Assembly: GCF_038443385.1 (NCBI RefSeq)
Contig: NZ_CP151726.1
Span: forward strand, 6,076,001 to 6,140,000
Direction of reading: 5' to 3'
From: Stieleria varia
GTDB taxonomy: Bacteria > Planctomycetota > Planctomycetia > Pirellulales > Pirellulaceae
DNA: 64,000 bases
In this document: positions 1-8,709 of the stretch, one piece after another
Numbering within the stretch: position 1 is the stretch's first letter
Layout of the letters: every line of letters starts with the position of its first letter
Program-made: the position numbers and the translations under genes
Notes under the pieces: generated by a model
What the model saw: the letters and a program-made list of their open reading frames with translations, nothing else
What the model was told of the DNA's origin: nothing
The model's database searches: none

Positions 1-362
1 CCGGATGTAATCTTGAAGGCCACTCGTTGCGTTCGGCGGATCGTCTGGAAGCTCAGATCGCATTGACCAGTGTGATAGGTGTCCGCTTGTTTCAGTTGAA
101 ACTTGTTGGACGCAACGACCAGACCGCCAAGGCCAGAAATCGAATTCCGCACGCTTGGCTGCGTTGTCTTGCCGTGTACCGCCCCAAGTTGAAACTCACT
201 AAGCTAACGGTTTACGAATTTTTTCGTCAAGTTGCCAACCTGGGTGGATTCATTGGGCGAAAAAGCGACGGCGAGCCAGGCTGGCACACCATCTGGTACG
301 GATTCCAGAAACTTCAGCTCCTAGTTGCCGGAATGGAACTTGCTGATACAAAAAAGGCGTGA
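1..362 (+). CDS. IS4/Tn5-family transposase, C-terminal part (5' end outside window)
   Basis: The reading frame is open from the first complete codon at base 3 to a TGA at 360-362, so the gene began upstream of the window. The C-terminal 110 residues carry the pattern of the Tn5/IS50-like transposase C-terminus: SADRLEAQIAL..V.GVRLFQL, then KLTVYEFFRQVANLGGF, GRKSDGEPGWHTIW and a final helix QKLQLLVAGMEL. The GGFxGRKxDGEPGxxTIW block is a hallmark of this group. A sequence resembling a Tn5 outer end follows three bases after the stop, so this is probably the right-hand end of an insertion sequence. The DDE catalytic residues would lie outside the window, so intactness cannot be judged. An internal TTG at 27 is not needed as a start. 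Confidence 0.85.
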   Translation, partial: GCNLEGHSLRSADRLEAQIALTSVIGVRLFQLKLVGRNDQTAKARNRIPHAWLRCLAVYRPKLKLTKLTVYEFFRQVANLGGFIGRKSDGEPGWHTIWYGFQKLQLLVAGMELADTKKA

Positions 363-364
363 CG

Positions 365-383
365 ACTTGTGGGTAAAGACAAG
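365..383 (+). repeat. Probable right terminal inverted repeat of the IS4/Tn5-like element
   Basis: ACTTGTGGGTAAAGACAAG lies three bases past the transposase stop. Compared with the reverse complement of the Tn5 outside end (ACTTGTGTATAAGAGTCAG, from memory) it agrees at 12 of 19 positions, including the first seven. The left end is outside the window, so the pairing and any target duplication cannot be tested. Confidence 0.5.
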
Positions 384-846
384 GGCGTGAGCCCCATGGT
401 GTGCCCATGACCGCGACCAAAAAGCCGTGGTGCGGCGACAGATCCGGCATGGCATCACCCAAAATCTGTCGCCGCTTCGCGGCTTGTCTGGAATCGTTGC
501 GAAACGAGACCTGGGACTGACGTCTCAGGCTTTATGCTTCCGCCGCCTCCGCGGCTTATGGTCGTTTGCTGGTCTTTGAGGTCTTCATGGGCAAAGCAGC
601 AATGGGCCCTGCAGTGGCGATGCCTGTCCGCCGCGCAAGGATTGCCGCCAACCGATTGGGGAAGTTTGCTATTTTTCATTCCCATTGCCCACTCTGTCAT
701 GCATAGCATGACCTACTGAGCGGCGGATCTGACTGGAAAACAGAAGTCCAGGCCAGAAGGGCTGCGGACTGGGCACGGTGAGTGGTGCAGCGCATGAAAA
801 TGGGACCCACGTCGCGACGGCGTGAGTCCCATTCGTATGAAAGAGT
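384..846. other. Non-coding gap between IS end and tRNA-Leu
   Basis: No convincing gene is visible; open frames here are short and on conflicting strands. The stretch holds an imperfect inverted repeat around 510-531 (CCTGGGAC / GTCTCAGG) and one copy of the dispersed 17-bp palindrome at 696-712. Confidence 0.6.
696..712. repeat. 17-bp palindrome GTCATGC-ATA-GCATGAC (copy 1 of 4)
   Basis: Perfect 7-bp arms with a 3-nt spacer, followed by CTA. The same design occurs at 7445-7461, 57458-57474 and 57523-57539, always in intergenic DNA. Confidence 0.75.
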
Positions 847-931
847 GCGGATGAGAGGATTTGAACCTCCACGTCCTTATCGGACACTAGAACCTGAATC
901 TAGCGCGTCTGCCAGTTCCGCCACATCCGCT
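847..931 (-). tRNA. tRNA-Leu (anticodon CAG)
   Basis: On the minus strand a class II tRNA of 85 nt starts GCGGATGTGGCGGAACTGGC and ends CATCCGC plus discriminator A. The anticodon stem-loop CTAGATTCAGGTTCTAG gives CAG, and a long variable arm (TGTCCGATAAGGACG) precedes the T-arm GGTTCAAATCC. CCA is not encoded. Confidence 0.95.
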
Positions 932-1272
932 TGGTTCTTTGATTCAGACGGTCGAGAAAACCGGCGAGTTCGGGGAAATCGCCAAAGTGCCTGCCGCTGA
1001 ATTTGAGTCGAGAGCGTATCGGCTCGATTTTTGAATGGCAAGATGGCCTGACTGTTTTTCCGCAAGTTGTTTGGACTGATCCGGAGGAATGATACGGTTG
1101 TTGGGGATGTCGCTGGTGTTGGGCGATCAGTGATGGGCAGCCAGGGGTATGTCAGCCTGGAAAGGCTGACGTACGGGGTGTCGCCGTAGGCTGTGCCTTG
1201 TTGTGGCGGGTGGTTGTATCAGCCAAACTGGAGGGAAATGAATTTAGCCATGGGCTGCTGCTGGAGAGACTT
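932..1272. other. Non-coding gap with a GTCAGCC/GGCTGAC hairpin
   Basis: No gene is supported. A perfect 7-bp inverted repeat with a 6-nt loop (arms 1151-1157 and 1164-1170) lies about 100 bp ahead of the metallo-hydrolase. GGAGAG at 1263-1268 is the likely ribosome-binding site of that gene. Confidence 0.5.
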
Positions 1273-2058
1273 GTGGAACTGCACTGTTTGGGAACAGCCG
1301 GGTATCACCCGAACGAGACTCGCCACACGAGCTGTTATTTCTTGCCAGCCGATGGGATCGTGCTGGACGCCGGCAGCGGCTTCTTTCGCCTGCCGGAATT
1401 GATCCAGACCGATTCCCTGGATGTCCTGTTGTCGCATTGCCATCTGGATCATGTCTTTGGACTGACTTTTTTGCTGGACGTGCTTTATCAGCGACCGGTT
1501 CAGAACGTTCGAATTTGGGGGGAATCAGAGAAACTGGCTGCGGTCCGCGAGCACCTCTTCTCAGAATTAGTCTTTCCTGTTCCCTTGGCGGCCCACTGGC
1601 ACCCCATTGATGAAACACCTCAGTTTCACGTCGGGGAGGTCATGGTGAGCTGGCGGGCTCAGGATCACCCTGGCGGTTCCGTCGGCTACCGACTGGATTG
1701 GCCGGGGGAGCCAGTTCGAGATCCGGGTAAGGAACCAAGTAGCGGCCCGCGGCGGATGCTGTATTTGACCGATACGGTGGGTGCGACCGATGCGGAATTC
1801 GTCAGCTGGGCGTCGGGAGCCGACTTGATGCTGCATGAGTGCAATTTCCGCGATTCCAGCCAAGAGTTGGCGAAAAAAACGGGGCACAGCTTTGCTTCGC
1901 GAGTAGGGGAAGTAGCGAGATTGACGAGGCCGAAAAAACTGCTTGTGGGGCACGTCAATCCGTTGGACCCGACACCGGAAACGATGCTCGGTGAAATCGC
2001 CAGCGGGTTCGCCGGCGAGATCGAGATGGCCCATGACAAACGGTGCGTAAAGTTCTGA
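1273..2058 (+). CDS. Metallo-beta-lactamase-fold hydrolase, ribonuclease Z-like
   Basis: A 261-residue protein of the metallo-beta-lactamase superfamily. The start is taken as GTG 1273, giving MELHCLGTAGYHPNETRHTS and preceded at good spacing by GGAGAG; the frame extends upstream to a TTG at 1198, but those residues do not resemble the family. Metal-binding motif SHCHLDH is at about residues 54-60. Further signatures are YLTDT, LMLHECNF and a late TGHS with VGHVNP, the ligand order seen in RNase Z/ElaC-like and phosphodiesterase members. It may process RNA or hydrolyse a cyclic phosphodiester; the sequence does not decide. It lies between tRNA genes, which would fit tRNA 3' processing, but true RNase Z proteins are longer (about 300 residues), so a general hydrolase is equally possible. 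Confidence 0.8.
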   Translation: MELHCLGTAGYHPNETRHTSCYFLPADGIVLDAGSGFFRLPELIQTDSLDVLLSHCHLDHVFGLTFLLDVLYQRPVQNVRIWGESEKLAAVREHLFSELVFPVPLAAHWHPIDETPQFHVGEVMVSWRAQDHPGGSVGYRLDWPGEPVRDPGKEPSSGPRRMLYLTDTVGATDAEFVSWASGADLMLHECNFRDSSQELAKKTGHSFASRVGEVARLTRPKKLLVGHVNPLDPTPETMLGEIASGFAGEIEMAHDKRCVKF

Positions 2059-2339
2059 GTGTGTCGGCGATTTGCGAGAGCGATTCGGGGTCAAAGACGG
2101 TTGGACGGGGGAATGCCATTCAAGGATTTAGAGGGCGAACCCGCGGGTGGGTCGGCGAGTCTGAAAGGGGCAGGTCGGATCGCAGGTTGTTTTTCGTCGA
2201 TTTTGGGTATGAATGCCGCCAAACTCGTCTTGTTCCTGCGGGCGAGGTCGCTACACTCTGCCGTTCCGAACTGCTGCCGATCCGGACGGATCGCTTGCGG
2301 TCAGGTGAAGCAAACGCAGTAGAAGATAATGAACTAGAA

Positions 2340-2412
2340 GCCAGTGTAGCTCAGTTGGTAGAGCAGCTGATTTGTAATCAGCCGGTCGTGGGTTCGAGTC
2401 CCTCCGCTGGCT
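2340..2412 (+). tRNA. tRNA-Thr (anticodon TGT)
   Basis: 73 nt from GCCAGTG to CGCTGGC plus discriminator T. The anticodon stem-loop CTGATTTGTAATCAG reads TGT, and the T-loop is GGTTCGAGTCC. It is first of a four-tRNA set that, with tuf, matches the classical thrU-tyrU-glyT-thrT-tufB order. Confidence 0.95.
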
Positions 2413-2714
2413 CTCCGCTGACCGCGGGTGCTAGTTTTGCTGCGGAGTCCTGATCGCAGGTCCAACGTCTAGATGTTGGCAAAAGCGTTGCCCCAAAAGA
2501 CGGCGAATTTCTCAGCCAGACATGGCTGTGAAAATCAGAGTGCTTTACGGCGAGCTGATCATCAGGCATGCTTTATCGGAGAACGATTGAGCGAAGCAGG
2601 ACGATGTTTCACCACGAGCATTTTTCCTGGGATTCTTGGTTTACAGAAAAAACGTAAGCGGGTTTTCTGGAGATCGGGGATGAGACGACCGATCGAAGAC
2701 ACAATTGATGTGAT
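2413..2714. other. Gap between tRNA-Thr and tRNA-Tyr
   Basis: No gene, repeat or hairpin is supported in this 302-bp stretch. An open frame across part of it has no recognisable protein features. Confidence 0.5.
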
Positions 2715-2796
2715 GGGGGTTTGCCCGAGTGGTTAAAGGGGGCGGACTGTAAATCCGCTGGCTATGCCTACATAGGTTCGAATCCTATAGCCCCCA
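2715..2796 (+). tRNA. tRNA-Tyr (anticodon GTA)
   Basis: 82-nt class II tRNA: acceptor GGGGGTT pairs with AGCCCCC, discriminator A. The anticodon arm GCGGACTGTAAATCCGC reads GTA, followed by a long variable arm (TGGCTATGCCTACA) and T-arm TAGGTTCGAATCCTA. Confidence 0.95.
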
Positions 2797-2839
2797 CTAA
2801 GAGAGAGAGTTTCGGCGCACGCTTTAGTGGCTGCGTCAC

Positions 2840-2910
2840 GCGGGTGTAGCACAATGGTAGTGCAGCAGCCTTCCAAGCTGAATACGAGGGTTCGATTCCC
2901 TTCACCCGCT
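2840..2910 (+). tRNA. tRNA-Gly (anticodon TCC)
   Basis: 71 nt, acceptor GCGGGTG / CACCCGC with discriminator T. The anticodon arm CAGCCTTCCAAGCTG reads TCC. Confidence 0.95.
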
Positions 2911-3009
2911 TTTCATTGGCGTTTTTGGTGTTTGCGGCACGTCGCGAGCTTGATCCTACGGGCGTATCCCTGAGGGAACGCGTTGGCTGAAGACGCTGGC
3001 AGCCGAGTC

Positions 3010-3623
<614 letters not shown>

Positions 3624-4820
3624 ATGGCTAAGGCACAATTTGAACGGACCAAGCCTCACGTAAACGTGGGCACCATTGGCCACATTGACCACGGAAAAAC
3701 GACGACCACAGGCGCGATCCTGGCCGTCCAGGCTGCCAAAGGTTTGGCAAAGGCCAAAGGCTACGCCGATATCGCCAAGGGCGGTACGGTTCGTGACGCT
3801 ACGAAGACCGTGACGATCGCTGTGGCTCACGTCGAGTACGAAACCCCCAACCGTCACTACGCCCACATCGACTGCCCGGGCCACGCTGACTTTGTGAAGA
3901 ACATGATCACCGGTGCCGCCCAGATGGACGGTGCAATTTTGGTGGTCTCCGCTGCGGACGGACCGATGCCGCAGACGAAGGAACACGTTTTGTTGGCTCG
4001 TCAGGTCGGCGTGCCTTATATCGTGGTTTACCTGAACAAGTGCGACTTGGTCGACGACGAAGAGCTGCTGGAACTGGTCGAGCTGGAAGCACGCGAATTG
4101 CTGAGCAAGTACGACTTCCCGGGCGACGATGTCCCCGTGATTCGTGGCTCGTCGTTGCCCGCGTACAACAACCCAGCGGACCCAGAAGCCAGCAAGTGCA
4201 TCACCGAGTTGATGGAAGCTCTGGACGAGTACATTCCTGAGCCGACCCGTGAAGACGACAAGCCTTTCTTGATGGCCATCGAAGACGTTTTCTCGATCGA
4301 AGGTCGAGGAACGGTTGCGACCGGTCGTATCGAGCGTGGCGTGGTCAAGGTCGGCGAAGAAGTCGAGATCATCGGCTTGTCCGCTGCTCCCGTGAAAACC
4401 ACCTGCACGGGTGTCGAGATGTTCCGCAAGGAAATGACCGAAGGCCGTGCAGGCGACAACGTCGGTTGCTTGCTGCGTGGTATCAAGCGTGAAGACATCC
4501 AGCGTGGCCAGTGCTTGGCCAAGCCAGGATCGATCAAGCCGCACACGAAGTTCGAAGCAGAAGTTTACTGCTTGAGCAAAGAGGAAGGTGGGCGTCACAC
4601 CCCATTCTTCAGCGGCTATCGCCCCCAGTTCTACTTCCGTACAACGGACGTCACCGGCACCGCCAACTTGATCGGCGCCGAAATGTGCATGCCCGGCGAC
4701 AACGTGAAGGTTGAAGTGGAAATGCACAAGCCGATCGCGATGGACGACGGTGTTCGTTTCGCGATTCGCGAAGGTGGACGTACGGTCGGTTCGGGCGTCG
4801 TCACCAAGATTCTCTCGTAA
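3624..4820 (+). CDS. tuf: Translation elongation factor Tu
   Basis: 398 residues, the normal EF-Tu length, starting [22 protein letters not shown]-Tu delivers aminoacyl-tRNA to the ribosome as a GTP complex. P-loop GHIDHGKT is at 19-26, DCPGH at 83-87 and NKCD near 138, and the C-terminal barrel has [18 protein letters not shown] and [21 protein letters not shown]. The ATG at 3624 is chosen because it gives the canonical N-terminus; the frame runs a further 10 codons upstream. Switch I is unusual: the nearly universal RGITI is replaced by KTVTI (residues 61-65), with the essential Thr retained at 64, and the region is two residues longer than in E. coli. It sits in the tRNA-tuf-tRNA-Trp-secE-nusG-rplK order. 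Confidence 0.97.
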   Translation: MAKAQFERTKPHVNVGTIGHIDHGKTTTTGAILAVQAAKGLAKAKGYADIAKGGTVRDATKTVTIAVAHVEYETPNRHYAHIDCPGHADFVKNMITGAAQMDGAILVVSAADGPMPQTKEHVLLARQVGVPYIVVYLNKCDLVDDEELLELVELEARELLSKYDFPGDDVPVIRGSSLPAYNNPADPEASKCITELMEALDEYIPEPTREDDKPFLMAIEDVFSIEGRGTVATGRIERGVVKVGEEVEIIGLSAAPVKTTCTGVEMFRKEMTEGRAGDNVGCLLRGIKREDIQRGQCLAKPGSIKPHTKFEAEVYCLSKEEGGRHTPFFSGYRPQFYFRTTDVTGTANLIGAEMCMPGDNVKVEVEMHKPIAMDDGVRFAIREGGRTVGSGVVTKILS

Positions 4821-4859
4821 TCGACGAATCACAGTCATCTTGAGTCAAAAAGAGACGAA

Positions 4860-4890
4860 CCAACGGACCGATTTCACGTCGGTTCGTTGG
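4860..4890 (+). terminator. Probable intrinsic terminator after tuf
   Basis: A 12-bp stem with one mismatch, CCAACGGACCGA (4860-4871) and TCGGTTCGTTGG (4879-4890), loop TTTCACG, then TCGTTTTGATT. The T tract is weak. Confidence 0.65.
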
Positions 4891-4981
4891 TCGTTTTGAT
4901 TCTGGGTGGACCCCGGTACTGGGGTGACGGTATGATTTCAGGATTCATGTTTGGCTGTGCCGGCAATGTCGCCGGTTCCAC

Positions 4982-5054
4982 AGGGGTGTAGCTCAATTGG
5001 CAGAGCACTGGTTTCCAAAACCAGCGGTTGCGGGTTCAAGTCCCTCCGCCCCTG
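4982..5054 (+). tRNA. tRNA-Trp (anticodon CCA)
   Basis: 73 nt: acceptor AGGGGTG / CGCCCCT, discriminator G. The anticodon arm CTGGTTTCCAAAACCAG reads CCA. It sits between tuf and secE, as in many bacteria. Confidence 0.96.
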
Positions 5055-5107
5055 CTCATTGGAATACGCGAGGAGTCGCGGAATAACTCAACCCAGGAGT
5101 ATTTGAA

Positions 5108-5551
5108 GTGTCGCGAGAGATAGCCGGAGCGAGCAGCGGGACACCGTTGCTCAATGAACTGTTCCAGGCGTCGGTGTACAAACCGAACCAAGGAAGGGTT
5201 GTTCGACAATTGACGGTGCTGGCCATATGGGTGATTGTCGCCTTTGGTTGCTGGCGGCTTTATTCAACACTGAGTGGCTCGATCGACAACGGGTACGCGG
5301 CGGCTGGTATCCCCAGTGCATTGCTAGCGATCGGCCTGTGGTTCGGTTATCGTTTGGTCAACTGGCCTCGATTCGCGGACTTTTTGATCGCTGTCGAAGC
5401 CGAAATGAACAAGGTCACGTGGCCCAGCCGCGGTGAGCTGATCAGGGCATCGGTGGTTGTCGTCGTGACCATCGCCGTGCTGGCGATTTCGCTGTTCCTG
5501 TTTGATATTTTCTGGCAATGGTTCTTTAGCTTTTTCTGGACCATTAGCTAA
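5108..5551 (+). CDS. secE: SecE, preprotein translocase subunit
   Basis: 147 residues. SecE clamps and stabilises the SecY channel in the inner membrane. The signature FLIAVEAEMNKVTWPSRGEL at about 92-111 (amphipathic helix with KVTWPSR) is followed by the essential membrane helix (115-140). Two further hydrophobic segments precede it (about 33-52 and 62-82), so this is the long three-helix form as in E. coli. The GTG start at 5108 has AGGAG about 8 nt upstream. The nusG gene follows, as in most bacteria. Confidence 0.95.
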   Translation: MSREIAGASSGTPLLNELFQASVYKPNQGRVVRQLTVLAIWVIVAFGCWRLYSTLSGSIDNGYAAAGIPSALLAIGLWFGYRLVNWPRFADFLIAVEAEMNKVTWPSRGELIRASVVVVVTIAVLAISLFLFDIFWQWFFSFFWTIS

Positions 5552-5638
5552 CGCGACCACTCGCTAATTTGATCGCCCATGCACGATTGCGTTCTCCAAC
5601 GCATTACGGATAACGTTTTCCGGACGGACCATTTGAGA

Positions 5639-6391
5639 ATGACTGACGAAGACTCCAAGCTGATTTCCGACGAAGCCGAGACCACCGAAGCCTCCGATGC
5701 CGCGATTGATGACCCAGGTCAGGACGCGACGGAGGATGCTGTGCTCGAAGACGGCGCAATCGAGGATGGCGATGCTGGCGACGATGATTCCTCCGGTGGT
5801 GAGTCCAAGGATTTCATGGACTCAGAGACCGACGCGGATGATGCCCCGGCAATGGACTGGTACATCCTGAAAGTAGCTTTCAATCGCGAAGACTCCATTG
5901 CGGACGCGTTGCGTAAGCGGATCAAGATGGAAGGCATGGAAGAGTTCTTTGGTGACGTGGTTGTTCCCACCGAAGACGTGGCCACCTTTACACGCGACGG
6001 AAAACGTCGCATCACCAAGCGGAAATTGTTGCCCGGTTACATCATGGCCCGCATGATCATCAATGATGACACGTGGTTCTTGGTCCGAGAAACAGGCGGT
6101 ATCAGCGATTTCACCGGCTCGGCCGGAAAGCCCATGCCGATGGATCCGGCTGACATCGAACGGTTCGTCAATCGCCCCGAAGTCGATGATGATGACGAGC
6201 CCGCACCGATCAAGACGGCGATTCCGTTCAAAGTCGGTGACCGCGTGCGAGTCAAAGAGGGCAACTTTGAGAACCAAGAGGGAGATGTGGACACTGTCGA
6301 TGAAGCGAACGGCCGAATCACCGTGATCATCAACATCTTCGGCCGCAGTGTCCCGATGGAATTGGATCACTGGCAGGTTGAACCGCTGTAA
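5639..6391 (+). CDS. nusG: Transcription termination/antitermination factor NusG with acidic N-terminal extension
   Basis: 250 residues. The NGN domain begins MDWYILKVAFNREDSIADAL at about residue 72, and the C-terminal KOW domain has FKVGDRVRVKEGNFENQEG and ends MELDHWQVEPL. NusG binds RNA polymerase and couples it to Rho or the ribosome. The first 70 residues form an Asp/Glu-rich, Ser-containing tail (for example DAGDDDSSGGES) absent from the 181-residue E. coli protein. ATG 5639 gives MTDEDSKLIS; an in-frame ATG at 5579 would add 20 residues without a better ribosome site. Between NGN and KOW there is a second acidic stretch (EVDDDDEPAP). Confidence 0.94.
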   Translation: MTDEDSKLISDEAETTEASDAAIDDPGQDATEDAVLEDGAIEDGDAGDDDSSGGESKDFMDSETDADDAPAMDWYILKVAFNREDSIADALRKRIKMEGMEEFFGDVVVPTEDVATFTRDGKRRITKRKLLPGYIMARMIINDDTWFLVRETGGISDFTGSAGKPMPMDPADIERFVNRPEVDDDDEPAPIKTAIPFKVGDRVRVKEGNFENQEGDVDTVDEANGRITVIINIFGRSVPMELDHWQVEPL

Positions 6392-6540
6392 AGTTGCCGG
6401 ACGTCCCTAGCGGGTTTCGCAGCAACGTTTACACTGTCCGAAAAAATTCCCCCAACACCACCTTAACTCAATATTGATTGCACCCGGTCGCTCAGCAAGC
6501 ATGACTTGGCTGGCGACCGCGACTGGAAGGCAAACGAAAA

Positions 6541-6966
6541 ATGGCAAAACAAGTATCAGGTATCGCGAAATTCCAAATCCCTGGTGGCCAGGCAACCCCT
6601 GCTCCCCCTGTCGGTACGTCGCTCGGTAAGTACGGTGTCAACCTTGGACAGTTCGTTCAAGCGTTCAATGACAAGACGAAGGAATACAACGGAACTCCCA
6701 TCCCCGTCGTCGTGACCGTCTACAACGACCGAAGTTTTGACTTCGTCACCAAGAGCCCACCGGCAGCATCGTTGCTGAAGCAAGCCGCCGGAATCGCCAA
6801 AGGCAGTGGCGTTCCTCACGTCACCAAAGTCGGTACCGTCACCCGCGAGCAGTGCGCTGCCATCGCTCAAACCAAGATGGAAGACTTGAATGCTCGCAGT
6901 ATCGATCAAGCGGTCAAAATGATCGAAGGAACCGCTCGCAGCATGGGACTGAACGTCGAAGGCTGA
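6541..6966 (+). CDS. rplK: 50S ribosomal protein L11
   Basis: 141 residues, the normal L11 length. MAKQVSGIAKFQIPGGQATPAPPVGTSLG is the conserved proline-rich N-terminal region, and the C-terminal RNA-binding domain contains KTKMEDLNARSIDQAVKMIEGTARSMG. L11 is part of the GTPase-associated centre of the 50S subunit, near the EF-Tu/EF-G site. GGAAGG lies upstream of the ATG. A strong terminator follows, and L1 (rplA), normally next, is absent. Confidence 0.97.
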   Translation: MAKQVSGIAKFQIPGGQATPAPPVGTSLGKYGVNLGQFVQAFNDKTKEYNGTPIPVVVTVYNDRSFDFVTKSPPAASLLKQAAGIAKGSGVPHVTKVGTVTREQCAAIAQTKMEDLNARSIDQAVKMIEGTARSMGLNVEG

Positions 6967-6995
6967 ACGTCGAAAAGACCTTTCGCCAATATCTC

Positions 6996-7032
6996 AAAGG
7001 CACGACCCGCATTGCGGGTCGTGCCTTTTTTT
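6996..7032 (+). terminator. Strong rho-independent terminator after rplK
   Basis: A perfect 15-bp stem, AAAGGCACGACCCGC (6996-7010) and GCGGGTCGTGCCTTT (7014-7028), with loop ATT, runs directly into a T tract. It ends the secE-nusG-rplK unit. Confidence 0.95.
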
Positions 7033-7073
7033 GTGTTCCACTGGTGTCTGAATCGCGACTTGAGCATGGGGGA

Positions 7074-7238
7074 GTAACCGTTGCGCATACGGCACAAGGC
7101 GGATGGTTTGTGTTTGGGCGGATAGCTGTCTGCGCAAGTCAATGGTTGGGAATAGCAAAACGCTTGGCGGGGCACGCGCTATCGACTTGGAAAGCCGAGC
7201 GACGATTGTCGTTCGACTTTCCAAGTCGAAAACGAACA
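7074..7238 (+). repeat. Dispersed palindromic element, copy A (46-bp core 7183-7228)
   Basis: The core runs CGACTTGGAAAGCCGAGCGA to CGTTCGACTTTCCAAGTCG and is an almost perfect inverted repeat whose arms are themselves hairpins (CGACTT-GGA-AAGTCG). The left flank GCAAAACGCTTGGCGGGGCA is shared with copies B (30281-30425) and C (46253-46395, inverted). In this copy the flank that lies right of the core elsewhere (GTAACCG, then GTGTTTGGGCGGAT) is on the left and inverted, as if an end was rearranged. No protein is encoded. Confidence 0.85.
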
Positions 7239-7246
7239 CAGCTCCC

Positions 7247-7313
7247 CACCCTCGCATTCGCCTAAACGGCCAAGCGAGTCCTCCCCCAAGTCCCCTTGGG
7301 GAGGTGACAGCGG
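7247..7313 (+). repeat. Second dispersed module (CTCGCATTCGCC ... CTTGGGG-GGTGACAG), copy 1 of 2
   Basis: CCCTCGCATTCGCC, then CTCCCCCAAG-TCCC-CTTGGGGAG (a hairpin) and GTGACAGCGGA. The same series is found at 46417-46483, also near a palindromic element but on its other side, so the two modules move or spread separately. The rest of the gap to 7500 has no supported gene apart from the palindrome at 7445. Confidence 0.7.
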
Positions 7314-7444
7314 ACCATGAAATGGTCCCAGATGGTAGCCGGCGGTCGAGCGTAGCGAACACCGCCGGTGCTTGCCGTCGAGTTCAAACCGACCCCGAAG
7401 GGTGTCGCAGAATGGACGCCGTGATGACTGGTAAGCCGTATTAT

Positions 7445-7461
7445 ATCATGCACAGCATGAC
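7445..7461. repeat. 17-bp palindrome (A)TCATGC-ACA-GCATGAC, copy 2 of 4
   Basis: Same design as 696-712, with the outermost pair mismatched; followed by CTA as in copy 1. Confidence 0.7.
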
Positions 7462-7500
7462 CTACGATCGCTGTCTCTCGCTCGGTCACCGTCATCGATG

Positions 7501-8658
7501 TCACGCGGTGGTTCGTCGTTGATATTCGACCAATCCGTGCAACGCGTGATAAAGTCCGCCGCACTCCAGATCAATACCGTCACATTGGTCCAATACCCCG
7601 CATAACTTGCGGACGCCGCGAACGACCCACGTTTCATGAAGCGTTTGCTGATCGGCAGCGATGGACAAGAATTCCAGGACATGTCCGGTGGTCCCCAGCG
7701 TTTCTCCCAAGTCTCGAACCCAACCAGGACGATGGAAATAGGCTGTCGAGTACGTGCCGTCTGGATTCTGGTTCTCCTTTGACTCCGCGATGCAACTTGA
7801 CACCAATTGTTGCGCCCGCTGCCAAACACCAGTAACGGGCATCTGTTCAGCGATTCGTTTGCGTAGGGCGGTTGCGATTCCAATCAGACGGTGAGTGCCG
7901 CCACAGGCACTTTGCTCCAAGTCTCGCTCAATCTCCGATTCTAGCAACAGTTCTGTCGAATAGGTTTCGCCGTCACGTGCAACCCAACTGTGATCGGTGG
8001 AACGATAGGCAGACAGCGCAATCAATGTCCAGCTGAACTCAAGTTCCAGATTCAGTGGCACGTCCCACTCGGCTTGGTTGAGCCAATCGGCGAATGTGAA
8101 CACATGATCGCCGCCGCGGACCTCCGTCTCCAACGGCAGATCACACTGGCACAGCACCGCCAGCCATTGGTCCCGGTGCCCCTGGCTGACTTTGTTGTCA
8201 GGCGCCAGCTCCATGCGTAAACCGCGACGGGCGTCGTCGCCGAAACGATCACCAAACATCGGCTCGAACCCTCGGATCTCGCCTCCCCCAAGCAGGTAAT
8301 CGATGGTCGGCTTCGTTCCGTCTGGCGTTTCGACGATGAACTCGCGACCGTATGCAAGAACACCATGCAGGATTTGCCAAGCCCCGTGGAGCTGAGTGGA
8401 CAGCGCGCGAGTCTGCAGATTGCGTTGCAGTGTGTCTGCGATCAATTGTGAAAGCGGTTGCTCGCCCGCGTCGGCGTTTCCGTCGGCTTGACCTGACTCA
8501 GAGCCTGCCGTTCGGACTTGGGGCAACGACTCGGGCACCGAGAGGGGGCAGCCGGTCAGGGCGCCAGCCGAAGCAGCCATCAGGACCAAAGCGGATCGAC
8601 GGGACAGAGATCGACGGGACAGAGATCGACGGGACAGAGAAGGGATGGATTGCGACAT
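7501..8658 (-). CDS. Tat-type lipoprotein of unknown function
   Basis: 385 residues, not recognised as an enzyme. The N-terminus holds three copies of SLSRR ahead of a hydrophobic segment ALVLMAASAGALTGC, with a lipobox LTGC (Cys37), so it is probably exported as a lipoprotein, possibly by the Tat route. The mature part has several Trp/His/Cys motifs (DQWLAVLCQCDL, DHSWVARDGETYS, CGGTHRLIGIATAL, NPDGTYSTAYFHRPG, TGHVLEFL) suggestive of an alpha-helical toroid or glycan-related fold, but I cannot name a family. It is last in a possible four-gene minus-strand unit (12.7 to 7.5 kb). The 15-bp tandem repeat encoding the SLSRR units is described separately. Confidence 0.8.
   Translation of the reverse strand: MSQSIPSLSRRSLSRRSLSRRSALVLMAASAGALTGCPLSVPESLPQVRTAGSESGQADGNADAGEQPLSQLIADTLQRNLQTRALSTQLHGAWQILHGVLAYGREFIVETPDGTKPTIDYLLGGGEIRGFEPMFGDRFGDDARRGLRMELAPDNKVSQGHRDQWLAVLCQCDLPLETEVRGGDHVFTFADWLNQAEWDVPLNLELEFSWTLIALSAYRSTDHSWVARDGETYSTELLLESEIERDLEQSACGGTHRLIGIATALRKRIAEQMPVTGVWQRAQQLVSSCIAESKENQNPDGTYSTAYFHRPGWVRDLGETLGTTGHVLEFLSIAADQQTLHETWVVRGVRKLCGVLDQCDGIDLECGGLYHALHGLVEYQRRTTA
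8595..8639 (-). repeat. Three tandem 15-bp units encoding SLSRR in the signal peptide
   Basis: ATCGACGGGACAGAG occurs three times head to tail with no differences. The 15-bp period keeps the frame, so copy-number change would alter the number of twin-arginine motifs without breaking the gene. Confidence 0.9.
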
Positions 8659-8709
8659 ATTGGGAGCAGCGGCGGGTCGGCGAATGGTTTGAAAACAAAG
8701 GCGAGGCGG

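Noticed and set aside
455..709. 84-codon minus-strand ORF in the first gap
   Set aside because: No ribosome site, mixed composition and overlap with the dispersed palindrome; nothing protein-like.
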